DNA of 56,193 bases from Candidatus Omnitrophota bacterium (GCA_016928555.1 JAFGKM010000018.1:1-56193), one strand, 5' to 3'; shown: positions 42,124-53,335, numbered from the stretch's first letter. Notes: generated by a model not told the origin, from the sequence alone. A program made the numbers and translations.

Positions 42124-43091
42124 GTAGTTTTGATGTCCAGCTCGGTTTTAAGGCCGGTTTTCTGATACCTTGCGATAATCTCCACAAACTTTTCAAAAGG
42201 CATTTCTTCCCCTGCGAGCTCCTTCAGTTCGGTTATGAAATAATGGATAGATTCGGGAGAAAGGAATCCTTCCCTGATTTTCAGGTAAAGCGTCTCGAAA
42301 TCCTCCCTTCCCAGCTTGACGTTAATCTTGGCTATTTCTCCGTATATTGCCTCTTTCTTTTTTTCTTCTATAATCGTGGAGAGCTCTTCTTCGAGCGCCT
42401 TCTCGGCGTTTACGCCGAATTCATACCCCGTTAACAAAGTTTCCATTTTCCTGAGTTTTCTCTGCCGGGATTTCTCGGCCATTTTAACGCAGATGTTTCC
42501 GTATAATATGGGAACGGCGATTAACGGGATGCCGAAATAGAATCCTGTCCATGCAAAGCCTATAAAATTGCCTATGCGGGGGTTGCCGTAGTATACCTGC
42601 TTTATGTATTCTATAAAACCCGTAAGAATGCCTTCCTGCAGTTTGAACGTCCATGAATATACAAAGTCCGCAATAATGAGAATGATGCCGATAATTACCC
42701 CTCTGATATATCCGTAATCCCTGGCGTTTTCTTCAGTCAGCGTACGCGGAATGCCGAGGAATTTCTGGACGGGGGACAGCATCGTTTTTGTAAGGATTTC
42801 AAGCTTTTCCTGTATTTCATCCGTATTTTTTGTTTCAAAAGAGCCGTAAACCATCATGTTTTTGCCGGCGCCCCTGTATACCGCGGCGAACCTGTTTACC
42901 GGAGCGGAAAACCCGCTGTTGAAATAAGGGAATGAAAAATCTCTCTTTGTATATACGGTCCACCTGCCGGGAGGAGCATCAAACTCGGATTCCATGTTGT
43001 AGCCGAGGTATCCGAGAAGCTGGTATGAATACGGTTTGATATCCCTGAAATATTGTATGGACTCGTAAGTTTTTTTTATCTCGTCTTCCAT
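42120..43091 (-). CDS. Unrecognised membrane protein with long cytoplasmic tail
   Basis: 323 residues from the chosen ATG, with no close family recognised. A soluble N-terminal part (1-125), two membrane segments (about 130-148 and 174-200), then a charged helical tail rich in Glu and Lys (205-323) that may form a coiled coil. The frame is open a further 75 residues upstream, but that part lies under the gyrB promoter, has no conserved look and no ribosome-binding site. The chosen start also lacks a clear Shine-Dalgarno sequence. Its 3' end overlaps the Maf-RlmD gene by four bases, tail to tail. Function unknown. Confidence 0.65.
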   Translation of the reverse strand: MEDEIKKTYESIQYFRDIKPYSYQLLGYLGYNMESEFDAPPGRWTVYTKRDFSFPYFNSGFSAPVNRFAAVYRGAGKNMMVYGSFETKNTDEIQEKLEILTKTMLSPVQKFLGIPRTLTEENARDYGYIRGVIIGIILIIADFVYSWTFKLQEGILTGFIEYIKQVYYGNPRIGNFIGFAWTGFYFGIPLIAVPILYGNICVKMAEKSRQRKLRKMETLLTGYEFGVNAEKALEEELSTIIEEKKKEAIYGEIAKINVKLGREDFETLYLKIREGFLSPESIHYFITELKELAGEEMPFEKFVEIIARYQKTGLKTELDIKTT

Positions 43092-43161
43092 GCCATTTAT
43101 TTTATAATATTCAATCGGAAGCCGCAAGTTTGCGCACCGGAATACATGCCAAAATACACTG

Positions 43162-43190
43162 TTGACATTGACGGCAAAAAGGTATATCAT
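43162..43190 (+). promoter_or_regulatory. Sigma-70 promoter for gyrB
   Basis: TTGACA (43162-43167), 17 bases, TATCAT (43185-43190). The predicted leader is about 30 bases. Confidence 0.75.
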
Positions 43191-43227
43191 ATAGCGTTTT
43201 ATCTTAATACATCGGGAGTGAGGGAAA

Positions 43228-45603
43228 ATGGACAGAAGCAGACAGAAATATGATGCGACGACGATACAGGTATTGGGCGGAATAGAGGCGGTAAGGAAAA
43301 GGCCCGCCATGTACATCGGGGATACCGCTATTTACGGTCTCCACCACCTTGCATACGAGGTTATTGATAACAGCATAGACGAAGCTCTGGCAGGGTACTG
43401 CAATGAAATCGGCTTAGTTGTCCATTCGGATAACAGCGTTACCGTATCGGACAACGGCAGGGGCATACCCGTAGATATCCATAAGACGGAAAAAAGGCCT
43501 GCCGTAGAGGTCATTATGACCGTCCTTCACGCAGGAGGCAAGTTTGACAAAAAAGCCTACCGCGTATCCGGCGGACTGCACGGAGTGGGAGTTTCCGTAG
43601 TCAACGCCCTTTCGGAATGGCTTGAAGTTGAGGTAAAGCGAAACGGAAAGGTTTATCACCAGAGATATGAAAAGGGCAAGCCTGTAACAGGGCTTACCGA
43701 GATAGGCAAGACAAGGAGCACCGGCACAAAGGTTACGTTCATGCCGGACGAAAACATCTTTGAGGCTATCGATTTTGACGACAGCATACTTTCAGGCAGG
43801 GTAAGAGAACTGGCCTTTCTTAACGCGGGGGTTAAGATAACCTTTGAGGATGAAAGGAAGAACCTGAAAGAAGAATACAAGTTTGACGGCGGACTTACGT
43901 CTTTCGTGGAACACCTGAACAAGAATAAAAAAGTGCTTTTCCCGAAACCGCTGTACTTCAAAAAAGCGGAGGAGGAAGGCGAGGTTGAGGTGGCTTTCCA
44001 GTATAACGACGGATACAGCGAAACGGTCCTTTCATTCGCCAACAACGTTAATACGAAAGAAGGAGGTACGCACATTGCGGGTTTCAGGGGCGGGCTTACC
44101 CGGGCGATAAACGAATACGGGAAAAATAACGGTTTTCTTAACGACAAGCCGCTTGCAGGGGAAGATATAAGGGAAGGACTTGTGGCCGTGGTCAGCGTTA
44201 AGATAGCAGAGCCTCAGTTTGAAGGGCAGACAAAGACCAAGCTCGGCAATTCAAAGATAAGGTTTCTCGTTGAGGGGATAACATCCCAGCAGGTAGTGAC
44301 CTTCCTGGAGGAAAACCCGGAGCCGGCAAGGGAAATTATCAACAAGTGCGTAATGACCGCCAGAGCAAGGGAAGCGGCGAGAAAAGCGAGGGAGCTGACG
44401 CGGAAAAAACTCTCCGAAACGGGCGCCCTGCCCGGGAAACTTGCGGACTGCACGGTCAAAGATCCGGAACAGAGGGAGATATTCATAGTTGAGGGAGATT
44501 CCGCGGGAGGAAGCGCCAAACAGGGCAGGGACAGGTTTTTTCAGGCAATACTGCCCTTGAAAGGCAAGATTATAAATTCCGAAAAAGCCCCTCTAGAAAA
44601 GGTCCTCGGCAATGAGGAAGTGAAGATGATGATAGGCGCCATAGGAGGAGGCGTTGGCGAGGATTTTGACGTGACGAAGACGAGGTACAGAAAGATTATC
44701 ATAATGACCGACGCCGATGTTGACGGCGCGCACATACGGACGCTTCTTCTGACGTTTTTTTACCGGCAGATGACCGACCTTATAAAACAGGGATACGTTT
44801 ATATCGCACAGCCTCCGCTTTACAGGGTTAAAAAGGGCAGGAAGGAATTTTACGTGGATACCGAGAACGAACTTGACAGGATACTCATACAGATGGCCAA
44901 GGAAAATATTTCTCTTACCTTAAAGCAGAAAAACGGAAAGGATGCGCTGGGCAACGACAGCACGGTAAAAACCGCCACTTTGAGCAAAAGGCTGAATGAA
45001 ATAAACACGGGGCTGGAAAACAAGGGCATTGATTTGGAGGAGCTGTTTAAATACAGAAAGACTAAAAAAAGCATACCTCTTTACTGGGTGAAATGCGGAG
45101 CGAAGGAAGAGTTTTTTGCGACGGACAGGGATTTGTCCGGTTTTATGGAGAAGCAGAACAAGGGCGGGCAGGTAGACCTTTTCTCCGGGGAAGACAAAAA
45201 CTATAAACTGGTGGAGATTTACGAAGCAAGGGATATTGAAAAGATAATCAAGAGGCTTGAGGAAAACGGCATTGAGATAAAATCCCCTTCGGAGAAGATT
45301 TTTGTGATAGCGGACGGAGAGGAAAAGAAGGAAGAATGCAGTTTTCTGGAACTTTACGAGGAGCTTAAGAATAAAGGCAAAAAAGGGATTGACGTCGTGA
45401 GGTACAAAGGTTTAGGAGAAATGAACCCCCTGCAGTTGTGGGAAACCACCATGGACCCCAATGCGAGAAGAATGAAGATAGTTACTATTGAAGACGCCGC
45501 AAAGGCGGAGGATATTTTCACCGTTCTCATGGGGGATGCAGTGGAACCGAGAAGAGAGTTCATCGAAAGGTATGCGAAAGAAGTCAAAAATCTGGACATT
45601 TAA
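43228..45603 (+). CDS. gyrB: DNA gyrase subunit B
   Basis: The ATPase subunit of gyrase, 791 residues. GHKL ATPase motifs ([30 protein letters not shown]) are followed by a transducer domain and the TOPRIM motif [13 protein letters not shown] (E422). The DADVDGAHI motif supplies further metal-binding aspartates. The C-terminal QLWETTMDP segment is intact. Residues of about 540-720 contain an insertion within the TOPRIM part, as in Gram-negative gyrases. gyrA follows after 154 bases, so both subunits come from one locus. GAGTGAGGG precedes the start. Confidence 0.98.
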   Translation: MDRSRQKYDATTIQVLGGIEAVRKRPAMYIGDTAIYGLHHLAYEVIDNSIDEALAGYCNEIGLVVHSDNSVTVSDNGRGIPVDIHKTEKRPAVEVIMTVLHAGGKFDKKAYRVSGGLHGVGVSVVNALSEWLEVEVKRNGKVYHQRYEKGKPVTGLTEIGKTRSTGTKVTFMPDENIFEAIDFDDSILSGRVRELAFLNAGVKITFEDERKNLKEEYKFDGGLTSFVEHLNKNKKVLFPKPLYFKKAEEEGEVEVAFQYNDGYSETVLSFANNVNTKEGGTHIAGFRGGLTRAINEYGKNNGFLNDKPLAGEDIREGLVAVVSVKIAEPQFEGQTKTKLGNSKIRFLVEGITSQQVVTFLEENPEPAREIINKCVMTARAREAARKARELTRKKLSETGALPGKLADCTVKDPEQREIFIVEGDSAGGSAKQGRDRFFQAILPLKGKIINSEKAPLEKVLGNEEVKMMIGAIGGGVGEDFDVTKTRYRKIIIMTDADVDGAHIRTLLLTFFYRQMTDLIKQGYVYIAQPPLYRVKKGRKEFYVDTENELDRILIQMAKENISLTLKQKNGKDALGNDSTVKTATLSKRLNEINTGLENKGIDLEELFKYRKTKKSIPLYWVKCGAKEEFFATDRDLSGFMEKQNKGGQVDLFSGEDKNYKLVEIYEARDIEKIIKRLEENGIEIKSPSEKIFVIADGEEKKEECSFLELYEELKNKGKKGIDVVRYKGLGEMNPLQLWETTMDPNARRMKIVTIEDAAKAEDIFTVLMGDAVEPRREFIERYAKEVKNLDI

Positions 45604-45605
45604 CA

Positions 45606-45740
45606 AAGCGGATAGCGTACAGCTTATAGAAGAAACTTAAAAGCAAAGGCGGCGTATAGGGTATAGCGCAGAGCGTATAGAAAATACAATTAGAAGTATT
45701 TTGGTGAACACTAAACGCTCCATGCTGAACGCTAAATTCT
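45606..45740. repeat. Repeat-rich spacer between gyrB and gyrA
   Basis: Contains AGCGTACAGCTTATAGAAG, GGCGTATAGGGTATAGCGCA and AGAGCGTATAG, three imperfect direct copies of a GCGTATAG unit. A second pair is GAACACTAAACGCT and GAACGCTAAATTC. No gene or terminator is seen in it. Confidence 0.45.
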
Positions 45741-45757
45741 AATATGGAGAAGGAAGA

Positions 45758-48199
45758 ATGGGAGAAGAAGGAAAGATAATTCCGGTTGGCATTGAAGAGG
45801 AGATGAAGGGGTCTTACATAGATTATGCAATGAGCGTCATTGTCGGCAGGGCACTGCCCGACGTTAGGGATGGACTCAAGCCGGTGCACAGGAGGATACT
45901 TTTCGGCATGCTTGAGCTGGGCGTTGAAGCCGGAAGGCCTTTCAAGAAATCGGCCAGGATAGTCGGTGAAGTTATGGGCAAATACCATCCTCACGGGGAT
46001 GCGGCGATATATGATTCAATAGCAAGGATGACTCAGGATTTTTCCCTCAGGTATCCGCTTGTCGAAGGGCAGGGTAATTTCGGTTCAATCGACGGCGACC
46101 CTCCCGCCGCAATGAGGTATACGGAAGCGAGGCTTACGCACCTTGCGATGGAGATGCTTGCGGATATAGAAAAAGACACCGTGGATTTTATGCCCAACTT
46201 TGACGGGTCCCTGAAGGAGCCGATAGTTCTGCCGAGCAAAATCCCCAACCTTCTGATAAACGGATCTTCCGGAATAGCCGTAGGCATGGCAACCAATATC
46301 CCTCCTCATAACCTTGGAGAGGTTGTAGATGCTTTAACTGCTTTGATTGATAATCCGGAGATAACGATAGAAGAAATCATGGAAATTTTGCCGGGTCCGG
46401 ATTTCCCCACGGGAGCGGCAATATGCGGCAGGGAGGGAATCAGGAGCGCTTATACCACGGGTAAGGGGATAATCACTATAAGAGGCAAAATAGAGGTTGA
46501 GGAGCATAACAAGAAAGAAGCCATCATTATCAAAGAAATACCCTATGAAGTGAACAAAGCGCGCCTTGTCGAGACTATTGCCAACCTTATAGACCATGAC
46601 AAGATAAACGGAATAAGCGAGATAAGGGATGAATCCGACAAAGACGGCATGCGGGTGGTGATGGAGGTTAAAAAAGGGGAGAACGTAGATATTATAATAA
46701 ACCAGCTTTATAAATACACCCCGCTCCAGAGTTCCTTCGGCATAATAAACCTTGCCCTTTCAAACCAGCAGCCGAAGCTTTTGAACATAAAGCAGATGCT
46801 GGAACTGTTCTTTACGCACAGAAAGGAAATAGTGCTTAGAAGGACGGCGTACGAACTTCGCAGGGCGGAAGAAAGAGACCATATTGTCACGGGGTTTATC
46901 ATAGCGCTTGACAACCTTGACAGGGTGATAAAGCTCATCAGGGAATCCAAGACCGTTGAGGATGCCCGCAACTCCCTTATGGCCAAGTTCAAGATGAGCG
47001 AGAAACAGGCGCAGGCTGTGCTGGCGATGCCTCTGTCCAGGCTGACCGGCATGGAGAGGGAAAAAATACTGAAAGAAAAGGAGGAGCTTAAGAAAAGAAT
47101 AAAGGAGCTCAAAGACATCCTTGGCAATCCAGAAAAAGTCAAAGCGCTTATAAAAGAAGAACTCAAAGAGATTAAAAAGAAATTCGGAGACAAAAGAAGA
47201 ACCGAGATAACCGGTTCGGTTGAGGATTTTGACGAGCTGGACCTTGTGCGCGAGGAAGACATAATGGTTATAGTGTCTTCCGAAGGTTATATAAAGAGGA
47301 GCTCTCTCGACCTTTACAGACGCCAGCGCAGGGGCGGAAAAGGACTGGTGGGGGTGAAAACCAAGGAAGAAGATTATGTAAAACACCTTTTTGTCTGTTC
47401 CACCACCGATACGATTCTTTTCTTTACGGAAAAGGGAACGGTCCACTGGCTGAGGGGGTATCTTATCCCGGAAGTGGGCAGGAATGCGAAAGGAAAGCCC
47501 ATAGTGAATCTTTTGAGAATAGATGCGGGCGAGAAGATATCCGCCGTTATACCGGTAAGGGAGTTTTCGGAGGATAAATTCCTGCTGATGCTTACGAAAA
47601 ACGGGATAGTCAAAAAAACCCGGTTGAGCGCTTACGGCAGGCCCCGGAAGGGCGGCATTATAGGCATAGGGCTTCGGGAGAAAGATAAGCTCATCGAGGT
47701 AAGGATGACCGACGGCAGCCAGGATATAGTTTTAAGCACAAAATATGGATTGAGCATAAGGTTTGCGGAAAAAGAGGTTACTTCTGTCGGCAGAGGCGCT
47801 ATAGGCGTGATAGGGATAAGGTTTAAGAAAAAGGACGACGAGGTTGTAGGCGGAGAGATATTCCAGCCGGAGGAAAAGGAGAAATCTCTTTTCACGTCGA
47901 CTTCAAGCGGTTTCGGAAAAAGGACGATGATTTACCGATACAGAAGACAGCACAGAGGCGGAAAAGGGATAATAGATATACAGACAGGCGGACGTAACGG
48001 GCATGTTGTCGGCATTAAGTCCGTCAAACCCGGGGATGAAATAATTCTGATTACTAAAGCAGGAGTGGTTATAAGGATGAATGCGGATGACGCCAGGGCC
48101 GTCGGCAGGAATACCGCAGGCGTTAAACTGATAAATCTTTCAGCAGGGGACACCATAATGGATATGGCCCTTGTGCCGAAGGAAGATGAAGAAGTTTGA
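45758..48199 (+). CDS. gyrA: DNA gyrase subunit A
   Basis: 813 residues. The catalytic tyrosine is Y121 in AMRYTEARL. The C-terminal beta-pinwheel contains the gyrase-defining GyrA box QRRGGKG (in [13 protein letters not shown]), which separates it from ParC. In the quinolone-contact segment [13 protein letters not shown] the residue aligned with E. coli Ser83 is Ala82, while the Asp87 equivalent is kept (D86). The archease gene overlaps its last 14 bases in another frame. Confidence 0.98.
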   Translation: MGEEGKIIPVGIEEEMKGSYIDYAMSVIVGRALPDVRDGLKPVHRRILFGMLELGVEAGRPFKKSARIVGEVMGKYHPHGDAAIYDSIARMTQDFSLRYPLVEGQGNFGSIDGDPPAAMRYTEARLTHLAMEMLADIEKDTVDFMPNFDGSLKEPIVLPSKIPNLLINGSSGIAVGMATNIPPHNLGEVVDALTALIDNPEITIEEIMEILPGPDFPTGAAICGREGIRSAYTTGKGIITIRGKIEVEEHNKKEAIIIKEIPYEVNKARLVETIANLIDHDKINGISEIRDESDKDGMRVVMEVKKGENVDIIINQLYKYTPLQSSFGIINLALSNQQPKLLNIKQMLELFFTHRKEIVLRRTAYELRRAEERDHIVTGFIIALDNLDRVIKLIRESKTVEDARNSLMAKFKMSEKQAQAVLAMPLSRLTGMEREKILKEKEELKKRIKELKDILGNPEKVKALIKEELKEIKKKFGDKRRTEITGSVEDFDELDLVREEDIMVIVSSEGYIKRSSLDLYRRQRRGGKGLVGVKTKEEDYVKHLFVCSTTDTILFFTEKGTVHWLRGYLIPEVGRNAKGKPIVNLLRIDAGEKISAVIPVREFSEDKFLLMLTKNGIVKKTRLSAYGRPRKGGIIGIGLREKDKLIEVRMTDGSQDIVLSTKYGLSIRFAEKEVTSVGRGAIGVIGIRFKKKDDEVVGGEIFQPEEKEKSLFTSTSSGFGKRTMIYRYRRQHRGGKGIIDIQTGGRNGHVVGIKSVKPGDEIILITKAGVVIRMNADDARAVGRNTAGVKLINLSAGDTIMDMALVPKEDEEV

Positions 48200-48599
48200 A
48201 ATACTGGACCATACGGCGGATATCGCGGGCAGGGTGTACGGAAGGGATTTAAGAGAGTTGTTTGTAAATGCTTCAACCCTGCTTTATTCGCTGATGTCTC
48301 CGGAATTCCGCGGCGGGGCGGCCGCAGATGCGGATATGGAATTATCGGGGGACACCGCCGAGGACCTCCTTGTAAAATTTTTAAATGAGCTGATATACCG
48401 CGCCGAGGTGAAAAAAACCGCCGGAAGCGTCTTTGACATGAATATTGAAAAAAAAGGCGCGAAATTTCACCTGAGCTGCAGGATTAAAAGCAGGGAGATA
48501 AGAGTGCCGGGCAGGGAGATAAAAGCGGCAACTTATCACGGCCTCATTTTGGAAGAACAAAATGGCGTATTTACGGCAGACGTTATTTTTGACATCTGA
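48186..48599 (+). CDS. Archease
   Basis: 137 residues. The N-terminal DHTADI motif and the acidic end TADVIFDI match the metal-binding residues of archease. Known archeases activate the RNA ligase RtcB by helping guanylylation; rtcB is not in the window. The start ATG 48186, after GAAGGAAG, overlaps gyrA by 14 bases in another frame, so the gene is likely translated in coupling with gyrA. The linkage itself has no obvious functional meaning. Confidence 0.93.
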   Translation: MKKFEILDHTADIAGRVYGRDLRELFVNASTLLYSLMSPEFRGGAAADADMELSGDTAEDLLVKFLNELIYRAEVKKTAGSVFDMNIEKKGAKFHLSCRIKSREIRVPGREIKAATYHGLILEEQNGVFTADVIFDI

Positions 48600-48644
48600 T
48601 GCGGAGACGTTTTCGGATAGGCTAATGCATAGGGGGTATAGTAG

Positions 48645-48998
48645 ATGAATAAAAAGGAAAAGGCATATTACATGGATTTGCTTAACAGGGAAAAAGAGAG
48701 AATATTTAAAAACCTGGGATATCTCAGGGAAGGTATAGGTTCGGGAGAAAAAGGCATCCCGACCCACATAGCCGACCATGGTACGGACGAATTTGAGAAG
48801 GGGCTGGATATAGACGTCTCCGATGCCGAAGGGAAAATTCTCAATAAGATAAACGCGGCGATAGAGAAGATATCCGGAAATAAATACGGGGTTTGCGACG
48901 AATGCGGCAAGGACATACCCAAGTCCAGGCTGAAAGCACTCCCTTATGCGAAATACTGTATAAGATGTCAGAGAGAGAAAGAAAAAAGTGGCGTGTAG
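48645..48998 (+). CDS. DksA/TraR-type zinc-finger protein
   Basis: 117 residues. An N-terminal coiled-coil hairpin is followed by a four-cysteine zinc finger, C84-x2-C87 ... C105-x2-C108 (CDECGKDIPKSRL, YCIRCQ). The family binds the RNA polymerase secondary channel; DksA itself has acidic tip residues for ppGpp-dependent control. Here the tip-region sequence is THIADHGTDEFEKG, with several acidic residues. The gene overlaps the lspA start by 11 bases; a DksA/TraR gene next to lspA is a common arrangement. It could be a general zinc-finger regulator rather than a true DksA. Confidence 0.9.
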   Translation: MNKKEKAYYMDLLNREKERIFKNLGYLREGIGSGEKGIPTHIADHGTDEFEKGLDIDVSDAEGKILNKINAAIEKISGNKYGVCDECGKDIPKSRLKALPYAKYCIRCQREKEKSGV

Positions 48999-49461
48999 AA
49001 ATCTGAGCCTGTTTTACTGGGTGGCGCTCTGGGCGATAGCGCTGGACCGGTTGTCAAAATACCTTATGCTGCGCCTTCTGTCCGGGGAATTTTCCTCCTT
49101 GAGGGTATTCAGGTATTTTTCACTGACTCTTGTGAAAAACACGGGTATCTGCTTCGGGATGTTGAGCGGTTTCAATGTAAGAATTATTGTCATCATCGCT
49201 TCTTTTATTATCGGGCTGATGATTGTGCTTTATCTTTACAGATGTCCTGAAAAGAGTATGAATACCAAAATTGCCCTCGGCCTGATAGAAGGAGGGATAG
49301 CCGGCAATCTTATAGACAGGATAGCGACCGGCGCCGTCATAGACTTCATTAATTTCCATTTCTGGCCGGTATTTAATCTCGCCGACGTTTTTATCGTATC
49401 CGGCATAGCCCTTGTCTTCCTTCAACATATGAGGAGGAAAAATGTATCCGGAGTTTCTTAG
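48988..49461 (+). CDS. lspA: Prolipoprotein signal peptidase
   Basis: 157 residues with four membrane segments. The catalytic aspartates are D110 (AGNLIDR) and D133 (FNLADV). The first motif is LDRLSKYL and the NTGICFG segment is conserved. It removes signal peptides from diacylglyceryl-prolipoproteins. The start is GTG, within the 3' end of the DksA-like gene. lgt, which acts one step earlier in lipoprotein maturation, follows with a 20-base overlap. Confidence 0.96.
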   Translation: MACRNLSLFYWVALWAIALDRLSKYLMLRLLSGEFSSLRVFRYFSLTLVKNTGICFGMLSGFNVRIIVIIASFIIGLMIVLYLYRCPEKSMNTKIALGLIEGGIAGNLIDRIATGAVIDFINFHFWPVFNLADVFIVSGIALVFLQHMRRKNVSGVS

Positions 49462-50179
49462 GATAGGCACTTTTGTCATATACTGGTACGGCGTTATGAT
49501 TGCGGCGGGGGTTTTTTTGAGCAGCTGGATATTTCAAAAAAACGCTTACAGGAGCGGTTATTCGCCGGAACTGGTCTCAAAGCTTGTTTTCTGGATTATC
49601 GTTTGGGGAATTGCCGGAGGCAGGTTTTTACACGTACTGGTCCAGATGCCTTATTATTACCGCCATCCCGTTCACATCCTGAGCATAAGAAACGGAGGCC
49701 TTGCTGTTGAAGGCGCTGTAATTGCCGCGCTTCTGTTTATAGCAGTTTATTCTAAGATAAGGAGATTTAACCTTAACGAAATACTCGATATTCTTGCTTT
49801 ATCAGTCCCGCTTGGGCAGGCGCTCGGCAGGGTCGGGTGTTTTTTAAACGGCTGCTGTTACGGCAGGCCCACCGGAATGTTTACAGGCGTAAGTTTCCCG
49901 CCGTTTTATTCTGAGAAGGTGCATCCCACCCAGTTGTATTATTCAATATCATATATTCTTTTATTCTTTTTTCTTAACGCCGTGAGAAAGAGAAAGATGA
50001 AACCGGGTTTTGTCTTCTGTGTATATCTAATGGGATTTGCTCTCATAAGGTACATTGTAGATATGCTGCGGGGAGATTTGCACTATACCTTTCTGGGACT
50101 CTACCTGACGCAGGTTATAGCAATATTCATTTTTATAACGGGAACGCTGTGGATTTTCAAGCTTTTAAAAAAAGGATAA
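49442..50179 (+). CDS. lgt: Prolipoprotein diacylglyceryl transferase
   Basis: 245 residues, multi-pass membrane enzyme that transfers diacylglycerol from phosphatidylglycerol to the lipobox cysteine. The signature GRVGCFLNGCCYGRPT and the motif HPTQLYYSISY are present. The start lies inside lspA (AGGAGGAAAATG), so translation is coupled. Together lgt and lspA make the mature diacylated lipoprotein. lnt is not in the window. Confidence 0.96.
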   Translation: MYPEFLRIGTFVIYWYGVMIAAGVFLSSWIFQKNAYRSGYSPELVSKLVFWIIVWGIAGGRFLHVLVQMPYYYRHPVHILSIRNGGLAVEGAVIAALLFIAVYSKIRRFNLNEILDILALSVPLGQALGRVGCFLNGCCYGRPTGMFTGVSFPPFYSEKVHPTQLYYSISYILLFFFLNAVRKRKMKPGFVFCVYLMGFALIRYIVDMLRGDLHYTFLGLYLTQVIAIFIFITGTLWIFKLLKKG

Positions 50180-50211
50180 AGCGCAATAATATTTGACAGG
50201 AGAACGGAATA

Positions 50212-50586
50212 ATGGCAAAACTGGTATTCAATTATATTTTTATGGAGAAGGAATATAATCTGGAAGGGAAGGAAAAAGCGACCGTGGGGAGAATCAATAC
50301 AAACGACCTTGTAATACCCAATTATGCGCTTTTCAAAAAACTCGCTCCGGATTCACAGAAAACCCTGATTAACGACCTTACCAAGGTTTCCCGCTTTCAT
50401 GCAACACTGACCATGCACGAGGATAACAAGTGGTATGTGGAAGATACCGGCAGCAAGGGGCTCGGCAGCAACTACGGGACTTTCGTAAACGACCTGCGGC
50501 TTGAGGTTAAAAAACCCTACGTATTGCATAATAATGACAGGGTTAAGTTCGGGCCGATTGAGGGCATCTTCATAGAAGAAAAGTAA
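50212..50586 (+). CDS. FHA-domain protein
   Basis: 124 residues, nearly all one FHA domain. The conserved points are GR followed by NDLVIP, then SRFHA and YGTFVNDLRL. FHA domains bind phosphothreonine peptides. Between NDLVIP and SRFHA there is an insertion of about 20 residues (NYALFKKLAPDSQKTLIND), longer than usual. No partner kinase is in the window. It lies 32 bases after lgt and may share its transcript. AGGAGA precedes the start. Confidence 0.85.
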   Translation: MAKLVFNYIFMEKEYNLEGKEKATVGRINTNDLVIPNYALFKKLAPDSQKTLINDLTKVSRFHATLTMHEDNKWYVEDTGSKGLGSNYGTFVNDLRLEVKKPYVLHNNDRVKFGPIEGIFIEEK

Positions 50587-50611
50587 CAACCTGCCTATAT
50601 ATTGTAAATTA

Positions 50612-50634
50612 GTGCGATGAATCGCACCGCTACA
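50612..50634. repeat. Dispersed repeat, family R1, half copy
   Basis: GTGCGATGAATCGCACCGCT plus ACA, i.e. one half of the R1 element, between the FHA gene and clpB. Confidence 0.85.
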
Positions 50635-50680
50635 CATGAATTGAAACCGGACAGAACGGTTTGACTTCTTGAGAAAATCC

Positions 50681-50707
50681 GGTAGTCGCAGGCCTTTAGC
50701 CTGCGTA
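50681..50707. repeat. Dispersed repeat, family R6
   Basis: GGTAGTCGCAGGCCTTTAGCC, then TGCG; the GCAGGC / GCCTGC arms form a hairpin. The left end matches 20080. Confidence 0.65.
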
Positions 50708-50746
50708 ATCATGTAACTTTTTTGCAGATAGCCCATCTAAACAGTC

Positions 50747-53335
50747 ATGGAAAACATAAACGAAAAACTTACGGTTAAGGCACAGGAAACTTTGATGGGG
50801 GCGCAGTCCGCGGCGCAGGAAAGAAGCCACCAGGCAGTGGATTCCGTTCACCTGCTTTTTTCTCTTGTCGGGGGCGATGAAACAACGGCCGACATTCTGG
50901 GGCAGATGAACGTAAAAACCGAGAGTCTAAAAAAAGATATAACTGCCGCGCTTGATAAAATTCCGCAGGTGACCGGACCCGGCTCAGGAAATCTGTATAT
51001 CACCCCTGCCTTAAACAATTTATTAACCTTAGCTCTCAAAGAATCAAAATCCCTGGGAGACGAGTATGTCAGCGTTGAACACCTTTTGCTCGGTTTGGCC
51101 GCGGCGGAGTCGGGCGTTCAGGAACTTCTGAAAAAGCACGATATCTTCAGGGAGCGCGTCCTTAAAATAATACAGCAGATGAGAAACGGGGAGAAGGTGA
51201 CGGATAAAAATGCCGAAACAAAATATAAAGCGCTTGAAAAATATACGAGGGATTTCACAGACCTTGCCCGCAAGGGGAAGCTTGATCCTGTAATTGGAAG
51301 GGACGAAGAAATCAGAAGGGTTATCCAGGTGCTGTCAAGGAGGACAAAGAACAACCCTGTGCTCATAGGAGAGGCGGGCGTGGGCAAGACCGCCATAGTT
51401 GAAGGCCTTGCAAGAAGGATTGTCTCAGGAGATGTCCCCGAAGGGCTGAAAAACAAGAGCGTTCTCGTTCTTGACCTCGGTGCGCTTGTTGCCGGCACGA
51501 AGTACAGGGGTGAGTTTGAAGACCGTCTGAAAGCCTTGCTGAAAGAACTTGAGAAAAAGGAAGGCGAGGTTGTTCTTTTCATAGACGAACTGCATACCCT
51601 TGTGGGGGCGGGCGCGGCCGAAGGCGCTATAGACGCTTCAAATATGCTGAAGCCTGCTCTTGCGCGGGGCTCGTTGAAGTGCATCGGAGCGACCACTCTT
51701 GACGAATACAGGAAGCACATAGAGAAGGACAGGGCTTTGGAAAGAAGGTTCCAGGTCGTATATGTAAAAGAGCCTTCCGTAGAAGAGACCGTATCAATTT
51801 TGAGGGGGCTTAAGGAAAGGTATGAGGTTCATCACGGAGTCAAAATAACCGACAGCGCTCTTGTTGCCGCATCCATGCTCTCCCACAGGTATATAACCGG
51901 CAGGTTCCTTCCGGATAAGGCGATAGACCTTATTGACGAAGCGGCGAGCCGCCTGAGGATAGAGACAGACAGCATGCCTGCCGAGCTTGATGAGACCGAA
52001 AGGAAGATAAGGCAGCTGGAGATAGAAAAACAGGCGCTTAAAAGGGAATCGAGGCCTGAGATAAAAGAACGCCTTTCCCGCATTGAAAAGGACATGGAAA
52101 GTCTTAAGAAAGACAGAGAGAAAATGCACTCAAAATGGCTTGCGGAGAAAAAAATTGTTGAACGAATGAGGAAGATAAAGGGCGACATAGAATCCGCTAA
52201 AACCATCATAGAGAAGGCGGAGCGTGAGGGTGACCTCGGGAAGGCGGCCGAATACAAATACGGGAAACTTGTAGAACTGCAGAAAGACATGGAGGAGGAG
52301 ACTTCTAAGCTTAAAAAGACGCAGGCAAAAGACGGCGGACTGCTTAAAGACGAGGTGACAGAAGAGGATATCGCTGAGATAATCTCCAAGTGGACAGGCA
52401 TTCCTGTTTCAAGAATGCTTGAAGGCGAGGTTGAAAAACTCATAAAGATGGAAGAGCGGCTTACGGCAAGGGTTGTCGGACAGAACGAGGCGATAACAGC
52501 GGTTTCCAATGCAATAAGAAGAAACAGGGCGGGTCTTTCCGACCCGAACAGGCCCATAGGCTCTTTTATCTTTCTGGGCCCTACCGGAGTGGGCAAGACG
52601 GAACTGGCAAAGGCGCTGGCGGGGATATTGTTCAACGATGAAAACGCCCTGTTGAGGATTGACATGAGCGAGTATATGGAAAAGTTTTCGGTCTCGCGGC
52701 TCATAGGGGCGCCTCCGGGATACGTAGGCTATGAAGAGGGCGGCCAGTTAACCGAAAAAGTGAGAAGAAGACCGTACAGTGTTATCCTTCTGGACGAGAT
52801 AGAAAAGGCGCACGCGGAGGTTTTTAACGTTCTCCTGCAACTGATGGACGAAGGCAGGATGACCGACGGGCAGGGAAGAACCGTTGATTTCAGAAACACT
52901 GTTATAACAATGACTTCCAATATAGGAAGCCAGTATATCACCATGTTCAAGGACGAAGGCACAATGAAGGAGAAGATAGCTGATATCCTGAAAAGTACAT
53001 TCAGACCCGAATTTCTAAACAGGGTGGACGAAATTATTACCTTCAATAAACTTAAAAAAGACGACCTGATGAAAATAGTGGATATTCAGACGGCATACTT
53101 GCAGAAGCGCCTTGATGTGAAGAAGATAAACATCAGCTTCTCTGATGCCGCAAGGGCGTATCTTGCGGAAAAGGGATACGACGAGGTTTACGGAGCAAGG
53201 CCTCTTAAGAGGCTGATACAAAAAGAGATAGAAAACCCGCTTGCTTTAAAGGTCCTTGCCGGCGAGGTAAAAGAGGGCGGCAGTGTTCTTGTAGACCTGA
53301 AAGACGGCTCCCCTGTTTTTGGGGTCAACTCTTGA
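50747..53335 (+). CDS. clpB: ClpB-type disaggregase
   Basis: 862 residues. An N-terminal Clp repeat domain, the first AAA+ module with Walker A GEAGVGKT (K214), a coiled-coil middle domain (about 405-520) and the second AAA+ module with GPTGVGKT (K617). The ClpB middle domain and the absence of a ClpP-binding IGF/IGL loop show a disaggregase rather than a protease partner. With DnaK it resolves aggregates after heat stress. The last residues (FGVNS) and the stop codon come from the left end of the transposable element, so the gene was slightly altered at its C-terminus. The start has no clear Shine-Dalgarno sequence. Confidence 0.97.
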   Translation: MENINEKLTVKAQETLMGAQSAAQERSHQAVDSVHLLFSLVGGDETTADILGQMNVKTESLKKDITAALDKIPQVTGPGSGNLYITPALNNLLTLALKESKSLGDEYVSVEHLLLGLAAAESGVQELLKKHDIFRERVLKIIQQMRNGEKVTDKNAETKYKALEKYTRDFTDLARKGKLDPVIGRDEEIRRVIQVLSRRTKNNPVLIGEAGVGKTAIVEGLARRIVSGDVPEGLKNKSVLVLDLGALVAGTKYRGEFEDRLKALLKELEKKEGEVVLFIDELHTLVGAGAAEGAIDASNMLKPALARGSLKCIGATTLDEYRKHIEKDRALERRFQVVYVKEPSVEETVSILRGLKERYEVHHGVKITDSALVAASMLSHRYITGRFLPDKAIDLIDEAASRLRIETDSMPAELDETERKIRQLEIEKQALKRESRPEIKERLSRIEKDMESLKKDREKMHSKWLAEKKIVERMRKIKGDIESAKTIIEKAEREGDLGKAAEYKYGKLVELQKDMEEETSKLKKTQAKDGGLLKDEVTEEDIAEIISKWTGIPVSRMLEGEVEKLIKMEERLTARVVGQNEAITAVSNAIRRNRAGLSDPNRPIGSFIFLGPTGVGKTELAKALAGILFNDENALLRIDMSEYMEKFSVSRLIGAPPGYVGYEEGGQLTEKVRRRPYSVILLDEIEKAHAEVFNVLLQLMDEGRMTDGQGRTVDFRNTVITMTSNIGSQYITMFKDEGTMKEKIADILKSTFRPEFLNRVDEIITFNKLKKDDLMKIVDIQTAYLQKRLDVKKINISFSDAARAYLAEKGYDEVYGARPLKRLIQKEIENPLALKVLAGEVKEGGSVLVDLKDGSPVFGVNS

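Noticed and set aside
43092-43316. 75-residue N-terminal extension of the unassigned membrane protein
   Set aside because: It would run across the gyrB promoter and start codon, without a ribosome-binding site.
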